In this document: piece after piece, positions 27,754 to 36,717 of the stretch
Position numbering within the stretch: the stretch's first letter is position 1
Layout of the letters: every line of letters starts with the position of its first letter
DNA from: Bacteroidales bacterium UBA3754
Lineage (GTDB): Bacteria; Bacteroidota; Bacteroidia; Bacteroidales; UBA1715
Direction: 5' to 3'
Length of the DNA: 40,799 bases
NCBI GenBank assembly: GCA_002371705.1
Contig: DFGI01000028.1
Span: 101,756 to 142,554 of the forward strand
Notes under the pieces: generated by a model
Told to the model about the DNA's origin: nothing
Seen by the model: the letters and a program-made list of their open reading frames with translations, nothing else
Databases searched by the model: none
Made by a program: the position numbers and the translations under genes

Positions 27754-30700
27754 ATGATGACAAAAAAGGAATTCCTTGATATACTTGCAAATAGAATCCT
27801 TGTACTTGACGGTGCAACGGGAACGATGATTCAGCGCTACAATCTTAAGGAAGAGGATTATCGTGGAACTCGGTTTTTGGATTGCCCAGTATTATTGAAG
27901 GGCAACAACGACATTTTGAGTTTGACGCGTCCCGATGTGATTCGGGAAATTCATACAAAATACCTTGAAGCTGGAGCTGATATAATCGAGACTAACACAT
28001 TCAATGCCAATAAAATATCGCAGGCTGATTATCGCTTGCAGGACATTGTTACGGAAATAAACATCGCGTCGGTTTCAATTGCGCGGCAGATTGCGGATGA
28101 ATTCACTAAAAGAAATCCCGCAAAACCTCGGTTTGTCTGTGCGTCAATAGGTCCTACAAACAAAACGGCCTCAATGTCGCCCGATGTGAACAATCCTGCG
28201 TTTCGCGCAGTGACATTCGATGATTTGGTTGATACATACTACGAACAAGTTAAAGCAATGGTTCAAGCAGGAGCAGATATCTTGCTGGTTGAAACCTCTT
28301 TTGATACATTGAATGTGAAGGCTTGTTTGTTCGCAATTGATATGGTGCAAACGGAACTTGGCACCGACCTTCCCGTGATGGTTTCGTTTACCATTGCCGA
28401 TGCGAGCGGCCGCATTTTGTCGGGACAAACGCTTGAGGCGTGCATTCGTTCCATCTCGCATGCGAATATTGTCAGCATTGGTTTGAACTGTTCGCTTGGG
28501 GCAAAGGAATTGACTGCTTTTGTGAAAGAATTGTCGGAAAAATCGCCCGTCTGCGTAAGCGCACATCCGAATGCCGGTTTGCCGAATCAATTTGGAAAAT
28601 ATGAACAAACGCCTGAGATTATGCAGGATTTTGTGCGCCCGTATTTGGAACATTCCTATGTGAACATTATTGGCGGGTGTTGCGGAACAAACGATGAACA
28701 TATCCGAAAAATTGCGGAAATTGTTGACCACTATTCTCCTCGTCCGATTCCAAAGGAAAATCATACGATGTATCTAAGTGGACTTGAGCCACTTACGGTA
28801 GAGAAGGCGAAAAATTTCATCAATATTGGCGAGCGTACAAATGTGGCTGGATCCGCAAAATTCGCTCGTTTGATTCGTGAGAAAAATTACGATGAAGCAT
28901 TGTCAATCGCCCGTGCGCAGGTCGAGAATGGCGCGCAAATTATTGATGTGAATCTGGACGATGCTATGCTCGATTCCAAGGCAGAAATGATTCATTTTTT
29001 GAATTTGCTTGCTTCGGAGCCTGAAATTTCGCGCGTTCCGATAATGATTGACTCATCGAAGTGGGAGGTGCTTGAGGCTGGTCTGAAGTGCGTGCAGGGC
29101 AAATGTCTTGTGAACTCGTTGAGCCTCAAGGAAGGCGAGGAACTGTTTCTGAAGAAGGCTAAGATGGTGAAGAAATATGGCGCGGCGCTTGTCGTGATGG
29201 CATTCGACGAGCAAGGACAGGCGGATTCGTATAACCGAAAAATCTCAGTTTGCGAACGTGCCTATAATCTTTTGCAGTCAATCGATTTTCCGCCGCAAGA
29301 TATTGTGTTTGATACCAATGTGTTAACCATAGCTACAGGCATCGCCGAACACGATAATTATGCGAAGGATTTTATTGAATCGGTTCGTTGGATAAAGGAA
29401 CATCTCCCGTATGCGAAAACAAGTGGCGGCATCAGCAATGTGTCGTTTTCGTTCAGGGGAAACAATACGGTTCGCGAGGCGATGCACTCTGTGTTTTTGT
29501 ACCATGCTATTAAAGCTGGACTTGATATGGGGATTGTAAATCCTGGAATGCTACAGGTTTACGATGAGATTCCGCAAGAACTTCGCGACAAAATTGAGGC
29601 GGTCGTTTTGAACACGTCGTCAACGGCGGCGGAGGAATTGGTGGAATACGCTGGCACGATAAAACAAAACGAATCGACCGCGGTAAAACACGAAGATTGG
29701 CGGAATGCCTCGGTGGAACGTCGTTTGGCGTATGCCTTGATGAAAGGATTGCCCGACCATTTGGAAGAAGATTTGGCGGAAGCGAGGGAAAAATATCCGT
29801 CTTCGTTGGCAATAATCGAAGGTCCGTTGATGAGCGGGATGAACGAGGTTGGCGTGCTGTTTGGACAAGGGAAAATGTTTTTGCCACAGGTGGTGAAAAC
29901 GGCTCGGACGATGAAGCGCGCAGTTTCAATTTTGGAACCATTCATCGAACAGGAAAAACAGCAATCCAAGGCAACCACAGCGGGAAAGATTCTGTTGGCA
30001 ACAGTGAAAGGCGATGTGCATGATATTGGGAAAAACATTGTTGGGGTGGTGCTTGCATGCAATAATTTCGAAGTAATAGACTTAGGCGTAATGTGTCCGA
30101 CCGAAACCATTGTTGATGAGGCGGTGAAAAACAATGTGGATTTCATAGGATTAAGCGGATTAATTACACCATCACTTGAAGAAATGCAAAATGTTGCCGC
30201 CGAATTGGAACGCCGTCATTTGAATATACCTGTGCTTATAGGTGGTGCTACAACTTCGAAAGTGCATACCGCGGTGAAAATTGCCCCATTGTACTCTGCA
30301 CCAGTTGTTTATGTGAGCGATGCTTCGATAAATGCAAGTGTTTGTTCCGCATTGTTGTCGTCAACAAGACAAACATATATTGATGAACTAAATGCTGAAT
30401 ATGAATTAATTAGACGACTTTATTTAAATCGTCAGGTTAATGATATGCTACCATTGGAAGATGCTCGGGCGAATAAATTTAGATTCAACGAACAATCGGC
30501 GCAAATTGTTGTTCCTCAATATCTTGCTAATAAACCGATAACCAATGTCGATTTAAATGAAATCGTCAAGTTTATTGATTGGTCATTTTTATTCGATGCG
30601 TGGGGGTTGCAAGGTGCGCCATATCCTGCAATTTTCGATGATGCGCAAAAAGGCGAAGAGGCTCGGAAATTGTTCGACGATGCACAAAAAATGTTGCAAC

Positions 30701-31383
30701 ATATTGTTGACAATCATCTGATTACGCCAAAGGCAGTCCTTGGTTTTTATCCTGCAAATTCTGTTGGCGACGATATTGAATTGTATGCTGATGAATCGCG
30801 TAAGCAAGTTGTAGCGAAGTTTTATAACTATCGCCAACAGTTGCTTCGTGCAAATGGGAATCCAAACCTATGTTTGTCGGATTTTATCGCTCCGAAAGAC
30901 TCAAATGTGGCGGATTACATTGGTTGTTTTGCGCTTACGGCTGGCTTGGAGGTTCCGCAGCTTGCGCAGTCGTATAAAAAGCAAGGCGATGACTATTCCG
31001 CAATGCTTGTGGAAACGCTTGCCGCCCGAATTGCCGAAGCGTTTGCTGAAAAACTCCATTACGATGTGCGTAAGCAGTATTGGGGCTATTCTCCCGAAGA
31101 AGAATTGCATATTGATGCGATTCTCAAAACTTCGTATCGTGGCCGCCGAATGGCTATAGGGTATGCTGCCTGTCCCGACCATAGCCAGAAAACGCAGTTG
31201 TTCAATTTGTTGGAGGCTACAAAAGAAATTGGCGTGAAGTTGACGGAAACGTATATGATGGTGCCAGTTTCATCGGTATGCGGATTTTTCTTCGCGCATC
31301 CTGAATTGCAGTATTTTGGCGTGGGCGAGATTAGCGACGAGCAGGAACACGATTTCCAAAAACGGAAACACGCTCAATTATAA
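27754..31383 (+). CDS. metH: Cobalamin-dependent methionine synthase
   Basis: Transfers the methyl group of methyl-THF to homocysteine via methylcobalamin. 1209 residues, full length with all four modules: homocysteine-binding barrel (about 1-325; GATGTMIQRYNL at 18-29, zinc ligands in GLNCSLG and GGCCGTNDEHI), pterin-binding barrel (about 350-640; NIGERTNVAGSAKF), cobalamin-binding (about 640-875; GDVHDIGKN with axial His756), and the AdoMet reactivation domain (about 900-1209; RIAEAFAEKLH, KTSYRGRRMAIGYAACPD). Two adjacent ATGs (27754 and 27757). The last 6 bp overlap the convergent rseP end. Not preceded by a visible B12 riboswitch. Confidence 0.97.
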   Translation: MMTKKEFLDILANRILVLDGATGTMIQRYNLKEEDYRGTRFLDCPVLLKGNNDILSLTRPDVIREIHTKYLEAGADIIETNTFNANKISQADYRLQDIVTEINIASVSIARQIADEFTKRNPAKPRFVCASIGPTNKTASMSPDVNNPAFRAVTFDDLVDTYYEQVKAMVQAGADILLVETSFDTLNVKACLFAIDMVQTELGTDLPVMVSFTIADASGRILSGQTLEACIRSISHANIVSIGLNCSLGAKELTAFVKELSEKSPVCVSAHPNAGLPNQFGKYEQTPEIMQDFVRPYLEHSYVNIIGGCCGTNDEHIRKIAEIVDHYSPRPIPKENHTMYLSGLEPLTVEKAKNFINIGERTNVAGSAKFARLIREKNYDEALSIARAQVENGAQIIDVNLDDAMLDSKAEMIHFLNLLASEPEISRVPIMIDSSKWEVLEAGLKCVQGKCLVNSLSLKEGEELFLKKAKMVKKYGAALVVMAFDEQGQADSYNRKISVCERAYNLLQSIDFPPQDIVFDTNVLTIATGIAEHDNYAKDFIESVRWIKEHLPYAKTSGGISNVSFSFRGNNTVREAMHSVFLYHAIKAGLDMGIVNPGMLQVYDEIPQELRDKIEAVVLNTSSTAAEELVEYAGTIKQNESTAVKHEDWRNASVERRLAYALMKGLPDHLEEDLAEAREKYPSSLAIIEGPLMSGMNEVGVLFGQGKMFLPQVVKTARTMKRAVSILEPFIEQEKQQSKATTAGKILLATVKGDVHDIGKNIVGVVLACNNFEVIDLGVMCPTETIVDEAVKNNVDFIGLSGLITPSLEEMQNVAAELERRHLNIPVLIGGATTSKVHTAVKIAPLYSAPVVYVSDASINASVCSALLSSTRQTYIDELNAEYELIRRLYLNRQVNDMLPLEDARANKFRFNEQSAQIVVPQYLANKPITNVDLNEIVKFIDWSFLFDAWGLQGAPYPAIFDDAQKGEEARKLFDDAQKMLQHIVDNHLITPKAVLGFYPANSVGDDIELYADESRKQVVAKFYNYRQQLLRANGNPNLCLSDFIAPKDSNVADYIGCFALTAGLEVPQLAQSYKKQGDDYSAMLVETLAARIAEAFAEKLHYDVRKQYWGYSPEEELHIDAILKTSYRGRRMAIGYAACPDHSQKTQLFNLLEATKEIGVKLTETYMMVPVSSVCGFFFAHPELQYFGVGEISDEQEHDFQKRKHAQL

Positions 31384-32676
31384 CCGTCCGAAATCCAAAA
31401 ACAACGCGTAGAAGAATATGGCGAAGATAATCGCCATGCCTATCATTTGTGCCTTCATCAAGAATTTTTCGCTTGGCTTGCGGCGGATAATCAGTTCCAC
31501 GAGCAAAAACAATAGATGACCACCGTCAAGTCCGGGGATTGGCAAAATGTTCATAAACGCAAGGATGACGGAAAACAATGCCGCCAGCGTCCAAAAATGT
31601 TTCCAATTCCACGTTTTGTCGTACATTTTTCCCATAGAAACGAAACTGCCGACTTGTTGCGAGCCTTCTTTAGTGAATATGAGCTTGAACTGCTTCACAT
31701 AGAATGTTAATGTGCCAAATCCCATTTTTATGCCTTCGGGTATGGATTGTAAGAGAGAATACTTTTCTGTAACCATGTCAAACAAATCGTCCGCTGTTTT
31801 TGTATATGCGCCGATTTTTCCTTCGGAAGAAATTGTTATGGGAATTTTCTCGTCAAATCCGTGTCTTACAACCGTCAAAACAACATCTTTGCCGGCGAAT
31901 GGTTTCACTTCCGTAACAAAATCCATAAAAGACACTGTTGGAACGGAATCTATTGCAACAATTCTGTCGCCCACACGTAGGTCGGAACGGGAAGCTGGTG
32001 TGTTCGGCATAATCGAGTCAATCACGAAGGGAAAATTCTCCATCATAAAGAATGAATTCGGATTGGCGACGATGCGATTTTCAATGTCGTCGGGAAGAGT
32101 GATAGCCACTTCTTTGCCGCCGCGTTCAACGGTGACGGTTTGGGCGTTGTCGAGCAAAATTTGCGTAATGGCTTTTCCCAACGTTTCAGGTTGTTTATCG
32201 TCAACCATAAGGATTTTGTCGCCATTTTCAAAACCTATGCTTAATGCCGTTGAGTCGCAATACACGCCGTATTTCAGGTTTTGAAGCGGCAGATACGTCT
32301 TTCCGTAGGTGAACGAAAGTGCGGAGTAAATCAAAATCGCTCCAATAAAATTGAACAAAACGCCGCCAATGGTTATCATAAATCGTTGTGCCCACGTTTT
32401 GGAACGATATTCCCACGGCTTCGGCTCGGAATGAAGTTGCTCCTTGTCCATTGACTCGTCAACCATTCCCGCAATTTTGCAGTAACCGCCCAACGGAAGC
32501 CAGCCAATGCCATATTCCGTTTCGCCTTTTTTGAACTTGAACAGCGAAAACCAGGGATTAAAAAACAAGTAAAATTTGTCAACTCTCGTTTTGGAAAGTT
32601 TGGCAAACGTGAAATGCCCCAATTCGTGAATGAAAACCAACAGGGCTAAAGTTATAATAAGTTGAAGAGCCTGCAT
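31378..32676 (-). CDS. rseP: RseP-type site-2 metalloprotease
   Basis: Inner-membrane intramembrane zinc protease that cuts anti-sigma factors and signal-peptide remnants. 432 residues. Zinc motif HELGH at 17-21; second conserved region LPIPGLDGGH with Asp384 near the C-terminus. One or two PDZ-like segments lie between about 165 and 330 (GVYCDSTALSIGFENGDKIL, ASRSDLRVGDRIVAIDS). TM helices at both ends. Shared upstream region with the divergent DUF5131 gene; a perfect -7-type TACATTTG on the minus strand (plus 32703-32710) lies 27 bp before the start. In many Bacteroidetes rseP follows dxr; here it stands alone. Confidence 0.93.
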   Translation of the reverse strand: MQALQLIITLALLVFIHELGHFTFAKLSKTRVDKFYLFFNPWFSLFKFKKGETEYGIGWLPLGGYCKIAGMVDESMDKEQLHSEPKPWEYRSKTWAQRFMITIGGVLFNFIGAILIYSALSFTYGKTYLPLQNLKYGVYCDSTALSIGFENGDKILMVDDKQPETLGKAITQILLDNAQTVTVERGGKEVAITLPDDIENRIVANPNSFFMMENFPFVIDSIMPNTPASRSDLRVGDRIVAIDSVPTVSFMDFVTEVKPFAGKDVVLTVVRHGFDEKIPITISSEGKIGAYTKTADDLFDMVTEKYSLLQSIPEGIKMGFGTLTFYVKQFKLIFTKEGSQQVGSFVSMGKMYDKTWNWKHFWTLAALFSVILAFMNILPIPGLDGGHLLFLLVELIIRRKPSEKFLMKAQMIGMAIIFAIFFYALFLDFGRL

Positions 32677-32782
32677 CTTGGATTTGTTCTCTAAATTGCA
32701 GGCAAATGTATTGAAAAATCTCTTTGAAAAATTCGCTGATTTTCAAATAGTGCTACATTTGTTTAGCAAACAGTAAGAAAAA

Positions 32783-33571
32783 ATGTCTGATTCGTGGAGC
32801 ATATATGCTGACTGGAATCCGTGGCACGGATGTACAAAAATCAGTGCGGGATGCAAGTATTGCTATGTGTATAGGCAAGACGAAATGTATGGTTGCGAGA
32901 TTGGCAGCAATGTGGCTCGGAAAACTGCTGCTTTTGACTTGCCTATCAAGCGCAAACGCGACAAAACCTATAAAATTCCTTCGGGGAAAATCGTTTTTAC
33001 TTGTTTTACTTCGGATTTTTTTCTGAAAGATGCTGACGAATGGCGACCTGAGTGTTGGAAAATGATAAAAGAACGCTCGGATTGCATGTTTTTCTTCTTC
33101 ACCAAGCGCATCGACCGTTTCCCCGAGTGCATCCCTCCTGACTGGGGCGACGGGTATCCCAACGTGTTGATTGGCTGTACTATAGAAAATCAGGCAATGG
33201 CGGATTATCGTCTGCCTATATTTTTGAAAGCGCCCATAAAACATAAGATTCTTGCGGTTGCGCCATTGCTTGAGCAAATCAATCTACTGCCATATCTTGA
33301 CAATACAATTGAAGAAGTTTCCGTGGGTGGAGAATCAGGTGTGAATGCTCGCCCGTGCCACTACGACTGGATTCTTGACATTCGTCGCCAATGCATTGAG
33401 AAAAATGTGCCGTTCCGATTCCATCAGACGGGCGCATATTTTGTGAAAGACGGCAAAACTTACCGCATCTTGCGGAAATTCCAGCTCAGCCAAGCACACA
33501 AGGCAAACATCAATTTCGGCATAAAAGATTATTATGTTCCTGCTAACGCGAGTACGGACGGGTGGGAGTGA
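32783..33571 (+). CDS. DUF5131 family (phage Gp37/Gp68-like) Cys-cluster protein
   Basis: 262 residues, no signal peptide. The start WSIYADWNPWHGCTKISAGC followed by KYCYV gives Cys17, Cys24 and Cys27 in a C-x6-C-x2-C pattern typical of DUF5131 and suggestive of an iron-sulfur or radical-type cluster. Further family segments: FFFTKRIDRFPECIPPDWGD, NVLIGCTIENQ, KHKILAVAPLLEQI, VSVGGESGVNARPCHYDW, and FHQTGAYF. Known from phages and from chromosomal islands; biochemical function is not established. Divergent from rseP; a perfect -7 element TACATTTG (32754-32761) sits 21 bp before the start. No other phage gene is nearby. Confidence 0.85.
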   Translation: MSDSWSIYADWNPWHGCTKISAGCKYCYVYRQDEMYGCEIGSNVARKTAAFDLPIKRKRDKTYKIPSGKIVFTCFTSDFFLKDADEWRPECWKMIKERSDCMFFFFTKRIDRFPECIPPDWGDGYPNVLIGCTIENQAMADYRLPIFLKAPIKHKILAVAPLLEQINLLPYLDNTIEEVSVGGESGVNARPCHYDWILDIRRQCIEKNVPFRFHQTGAYFVKDGKTYRILRKFQLSQAHKANINFGIKDYYVPANASTDGWE

Positions 33572-33589
33572 CGCCGATAGTGAATAGTG

Positions 33590-34432
33590 TTATTTCACAA
33601 TAACCTGTTTTGTAACGCTGTTCATTCCTGTCCATACACCTAAACCGCCTTTAATGTTCGAAGGCAGATTTGACCCATTTGAAAAGGGATTGTTGAATCC
33701 TGTTTCGTTATCGTACAATCGCCAAAATTCGCCTGCAACAGGATCCACAACTGACGCTTTTACCATTACCGTATCGCCAATGGCGAAATAGGGTGAGGTG
33801 GTTGTGTCAAGGAAACTTTCTCCTCCTGCTGCCATTTCCACAATGATTTCTTCGCCAAACGTGTCTTCTCGGTACGTTGAAATTGCCAACGGGAAAAATG
33901 TGGTTTGCCGTTGAGTGCGTGTGAAAAACTTAAAGTAATTCCCGTTACCATTTGTTGAAAGACGTTTTACCGACACGAACAAATCCTTATGCGCCGTGTC
34001 GTTTGGCACGTCCTTGAACCACATACTGTCAATTTCCGTGGCCTGTGGCGGAATGGTCGTGACGGAAGTCACCGTGTCGCCATTGAAAATGACTTGGAGT
34101 TGATAGGTTTTCCCTGGTTTTCCCGTCATCAGCATTGTTGAATAATAATATGGAGGTAACAGATTCTCGTCCTTTCTGAACGTAAGTACTTCGCGTTCCG
34201 AATCACTTGTTATCACAACTTTTGCATAGGAATTTATGAAATTCACGTATGTTTCGTCGCCAATCTCGTCGTTGAGCCCAAAGGGGAACGTAAGGAACAC
34301 TTTTGCAAGTTTGTCGTTTTCTATATAACCTTCAACAACAACTTTTGGTTTTTCCTGCGATTTGGTAAAATCATCGGAACACGCCACGAATAACAAAAAA
34401 ATCAATATGAACGACAAAAAATTTCTCATCAC
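33590..34432 (-). CDS. DUF4249 outer-membrane lipoprotein partner of a TonB receptor
   Basis: 280 residues. Signal peptide with lipobox FVAC (Cys18) predicts a lipoprotein. The N-terminal beta-rich region (KPKVVVEGYIENDKLAKVFLTFP) and the mid-region PGKTYQLQVIFNGDTVTSVTTIP fit DUF4249. Such lipoproteins are encoded with a TonB-dependent receptor, as here: the start overlaps the receptor stop by 4 bp (34429-34432). Probably a surface lid or ligand-binding component of the transporter; the ligand is unknown. Last gene of a three-gene minus-strand operon. Confidence 0.88.
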   Translation of the reverse strand: MMRNFLSFILIFLLFVACSDDFTKSQEKPKVVVEGYIENDKLAKVFLTFPFGLNDEIGDETYVNFINSYAKVVITSDSEREVLTFRKDENLLPPYYYSTMLMTGKPGKTYQLQVIFNGDTVTSVTTIPPQATEIDSMWFKDVPNDTAHKDLFVSVKRLSTNGNGNYFKFFTRTQRQTTFFPLAISTYREDTFGEEIIVEMAAGGESFLDTTTSPYFAIGDTVMVKASVVDPVAGEFWRLYDNETGFNNPFSNGSNLPSNIKGGLGVWTGMNSVTKQVIVK

Positions 34433-36711
34433 AACAAATGTAACGTTAGTGAAACCGATGGTAAAATGGGGAATAATCCTGTAATAGTTTTATCTATTCT
34501 ATATGATTGAGTATCTTCGGAATACGCCGCATCATACGAGATGAAATACGGGTTATCCCGATTATATGCGTTGTATATGGAGAATTGCAAATGTGCGTCA
34601 AATTTGTCTTTAATAAACCACTGATAGTCAGCACTTAAATCCAAACGATGGTAGGCTGGCATACGGGTGTTGTTCATCGCTCCGTAATGATGCACGAGAT
34701 TTCCCGCTATAAGATACATTTCCGACAATTCAGAATATGCTTTTCCGCTGGTGAAAACCCAATAGGCGGCAAATTTCCATTTCTTGGATTTCGTTGAATA
34801 CGAAAGTGTTACCGTAGCGTCGTGCGGACGGTCGAACGATGCGGGATAGAGATGATTGTCGTTCAATTCGGCAAATTTGCGGAGCGTCCGTGAAAACGCA
34901 TACGATGCCGACCATTGGAATTGCCCTTGTTTTTTTGCCACCGCCAGTTCTGTGCCGCAGGCAAATCCTTTCCCTGTGGTGATTCTGTCGTAGAAATTAT
35001 GCATGTAGGTGTCAAGCAAACTATTTTTGAATTCCACAAGATTGTCCATCCGCTTATAAAATAGGCTCACCGATGTTTCGTAGGCGTTTTCCATAAAATT
35101 TCGGAAGAAGCCTATGCTGCACAGCCAACCTTTTTCTGGCGGAAGATTCCCTGTTGCCGGAAACCACACGTCAGCAGGAAGAGCCGACGAAACCAATGAA
35201 ACCAAATGAAGATTCTGCGTTTCATGCGACAATGATGCTTTTACTGAAGACGATGACGAAAGCATGTAACGTGCTTGTATTCTTGGACTTATGCTTGCAT
35301 TTATATAGGTGAGCGAATCGTTTTTGGAATACAACGAACTTCGCAGACCAACTACCACGTTGCATTTGTCGGTTACATTAATGTTGTCTTCGACAAACAA
35401 GGAAAATTCGTTGGAAATACAGGCATCAGGATTGTTTATGACTCGTTTTTCCGAATCCAATTTCAATTCAAGGTCGCCTAAACGAAACTGCTGAATGAGA
35501 TTTTCAGCTCCGAAAGAGAACAAATTTTTCCCAACTTTTTTATTCGTGACAGTTCGTACATCAATATCAGAAATGCCTGTTTTCGTCGTCATTGAAAAAT
35601 AATTCTGCACCATTTCTAAATAAAAGTGGGATTCTGAACACGAAACCGACGTTGATGTGATGAAGTTGCGTTTGGAAGAGTGTAGCCAATTCGCCACAAT
35701 GGCAGAGTTTCCCCAACGAACCAAATTATGTTTTACTGAGGACTGTTGCGATTGGTCCATTGAAAATTCATCGTTACCGATGTATGCCGACACGGAAAAC
35801 AAATTGCGTGGATTCATTGCGAATGAAAATTTTGCGTTCGCATCGTAAAAACCAAGGTGGGGAACACTTTTGTCTGGGTTTACCACCGAATATACCAGAG
35901 GAAGAATCATTGTGTTCAAATACGATTTTCGTCCCGACAATTGGATGGCGGTTTTCTCTCCGAGTGGCACGTTACATTTTGCGCGCAGCGAAATCAGCCC
36001 AAGCGAACCGTCAAATTCAACTTTTTCGGGTGATGGGTTCTGCGATGAGACTTGCAGCACCGACGAAAGGCGACCACCGTATTTTGCTGGCACGCCAGAT
36101 TTATACAATTTCGCATTTTCAATAATATCAGGATTAAACACAGAAAAAAATCCAAGCAAATGCGATGGATTATACACGATAGCCTCGTCGAACAAAATAA
36201 GGTTCTGATCCTGACTGCCACCACGGACATAGATTCCTTGCATTCCTTCGAATTGTTGTACGCCAGCATTAGTTGTAAACGAGCGGATAACATCCTGTTC
36301 GCCCATCAACGCTGGTAAATCCATCAGTTCTGCTTTTGAAAGAAATACTTCGTCACGTGCAAGTTTCACATTCTCATCACTTTTCTGGCTTGTGACAACC
36401 ACTTTGTCCGTTTGTATGGCAGTTGGTCGCAGACGGACTGTGATTTTTTCCTGCGTTTTCCGTACAACCACCGTCGTATCTTTGTAGCCAATGAATGAAA
36501 AAATAACGGTGTCGGGAAGTATTTGTGGTTCGTACGAAAGTTTGCCTTTTTCATCGGTGATGCGGACATCGTTGTTGGCGACAAATACAACCTGTGTACC
36601 AGCAAGCGGACGGCGGGTCTCCGCGTCATATACTGTAGCCGTAAACTTGTGTTGCCCCGTAGCCTGAAACGTGGCGAGTAATAATAATATAAACGTAAAT
36701 CGTTTTATCAC
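34429..36711 (-). CDS. TonB-dependent receptor with N-terminal CarboxypepD_reg-like domain
   Basis: 760 residues. Signal peptide 1-19 (cleavage near TGQ). Residues ~21-110 form a carboxypeptidase-regulatory-like beta-sandwich (ATVYDAETRRPLAGTQVVF, VIFSFIGYKDTTVVV). The plug domain follows (about 120-235; PALMGEQDVIRSFTTNAGVQ, GIYVRGGSQDQNLILFDEA, HLLGFFSVFNPD). The rest is a 22-strand-type barrel with aromatic-rich ends, ending SVSLTLHLL. It imports an unidentified ligand across the outer membrane with energy from TonB. DUF4249-paired receptors are distinct from SusC/SusD systems, and no SusD is present. 6 bp after the preceding gene and overlapping the next by 4 bp. Confidence 0.93.
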   Translation of the reverse strand: MIKRFTFILLLLATFQATGQHKFTATVYDAETRRPLAGTQVVFVANNDVRITDEKGKLSYEPQILPDTVIFSFIGYKDTTVVVRKTQEKITVRLRPTAIQTDKVVVTSQKSDENVKLARDEVFLSKAELMDLPALMGEQDVIRSFTTNAGVQQFEGMQGIYVRGGSQDQNLILFDEAIVYNPSHLLGFFSVFNPDIIENAKLYKSGVPAKYGGRLSSVLQVSSQNPSPEKVEFDGSLGLISLRAKCNVPLGEKTAIQLSGRKSYLNTMILPLVYSVVNPDKSVPHLGFYDANAKFSFAMNPRNLFSVSAYIGNDEFSMDQSQQSSVKHNLVRWGNSAIVANWLHSSKRNFITSTSVSCSESHFYLEMVQNYFSMTTKTGISDIDVRTVTNKKVGKNLFSFGAENLIQQFRLGDLELKLDSEKRVINNPDACISNEFSLFVEDNINVTDKCNVVVGLRSSLYSKNDSLTYINASISPRIQARYMLSSSSSVKASLSHETQNLHLVSLVSSALPADVWFPATGNLPPEKGWLCSIGFFRNFMENAYETSVSLFYKRMDNLVEFKNSLLDTYMHNFYDRITTGKGFACGTELAVAKKQGQFQWSASYAFSRTLRKFAELNDNHLYPASFDRPHDATVTLSYSTKSKKWKFAAYWVFTSGKAYSELSEMYLIAGNLVHHYGAMNNTRMPAYHRLDLSADYQWFIKDKFDAHLQFSIYNAYNRDNPYFISYDAAYSEDTQSYRIDKTITGLFPILPSVSLTLHLL

Positions 36712-36717
36712 AACTAA

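Noticed and set aside
28171..28764. 197-residue minus-strand open frame inside metH
   Set aside because: Shadow of the methionine synthase reading frame; no family features.
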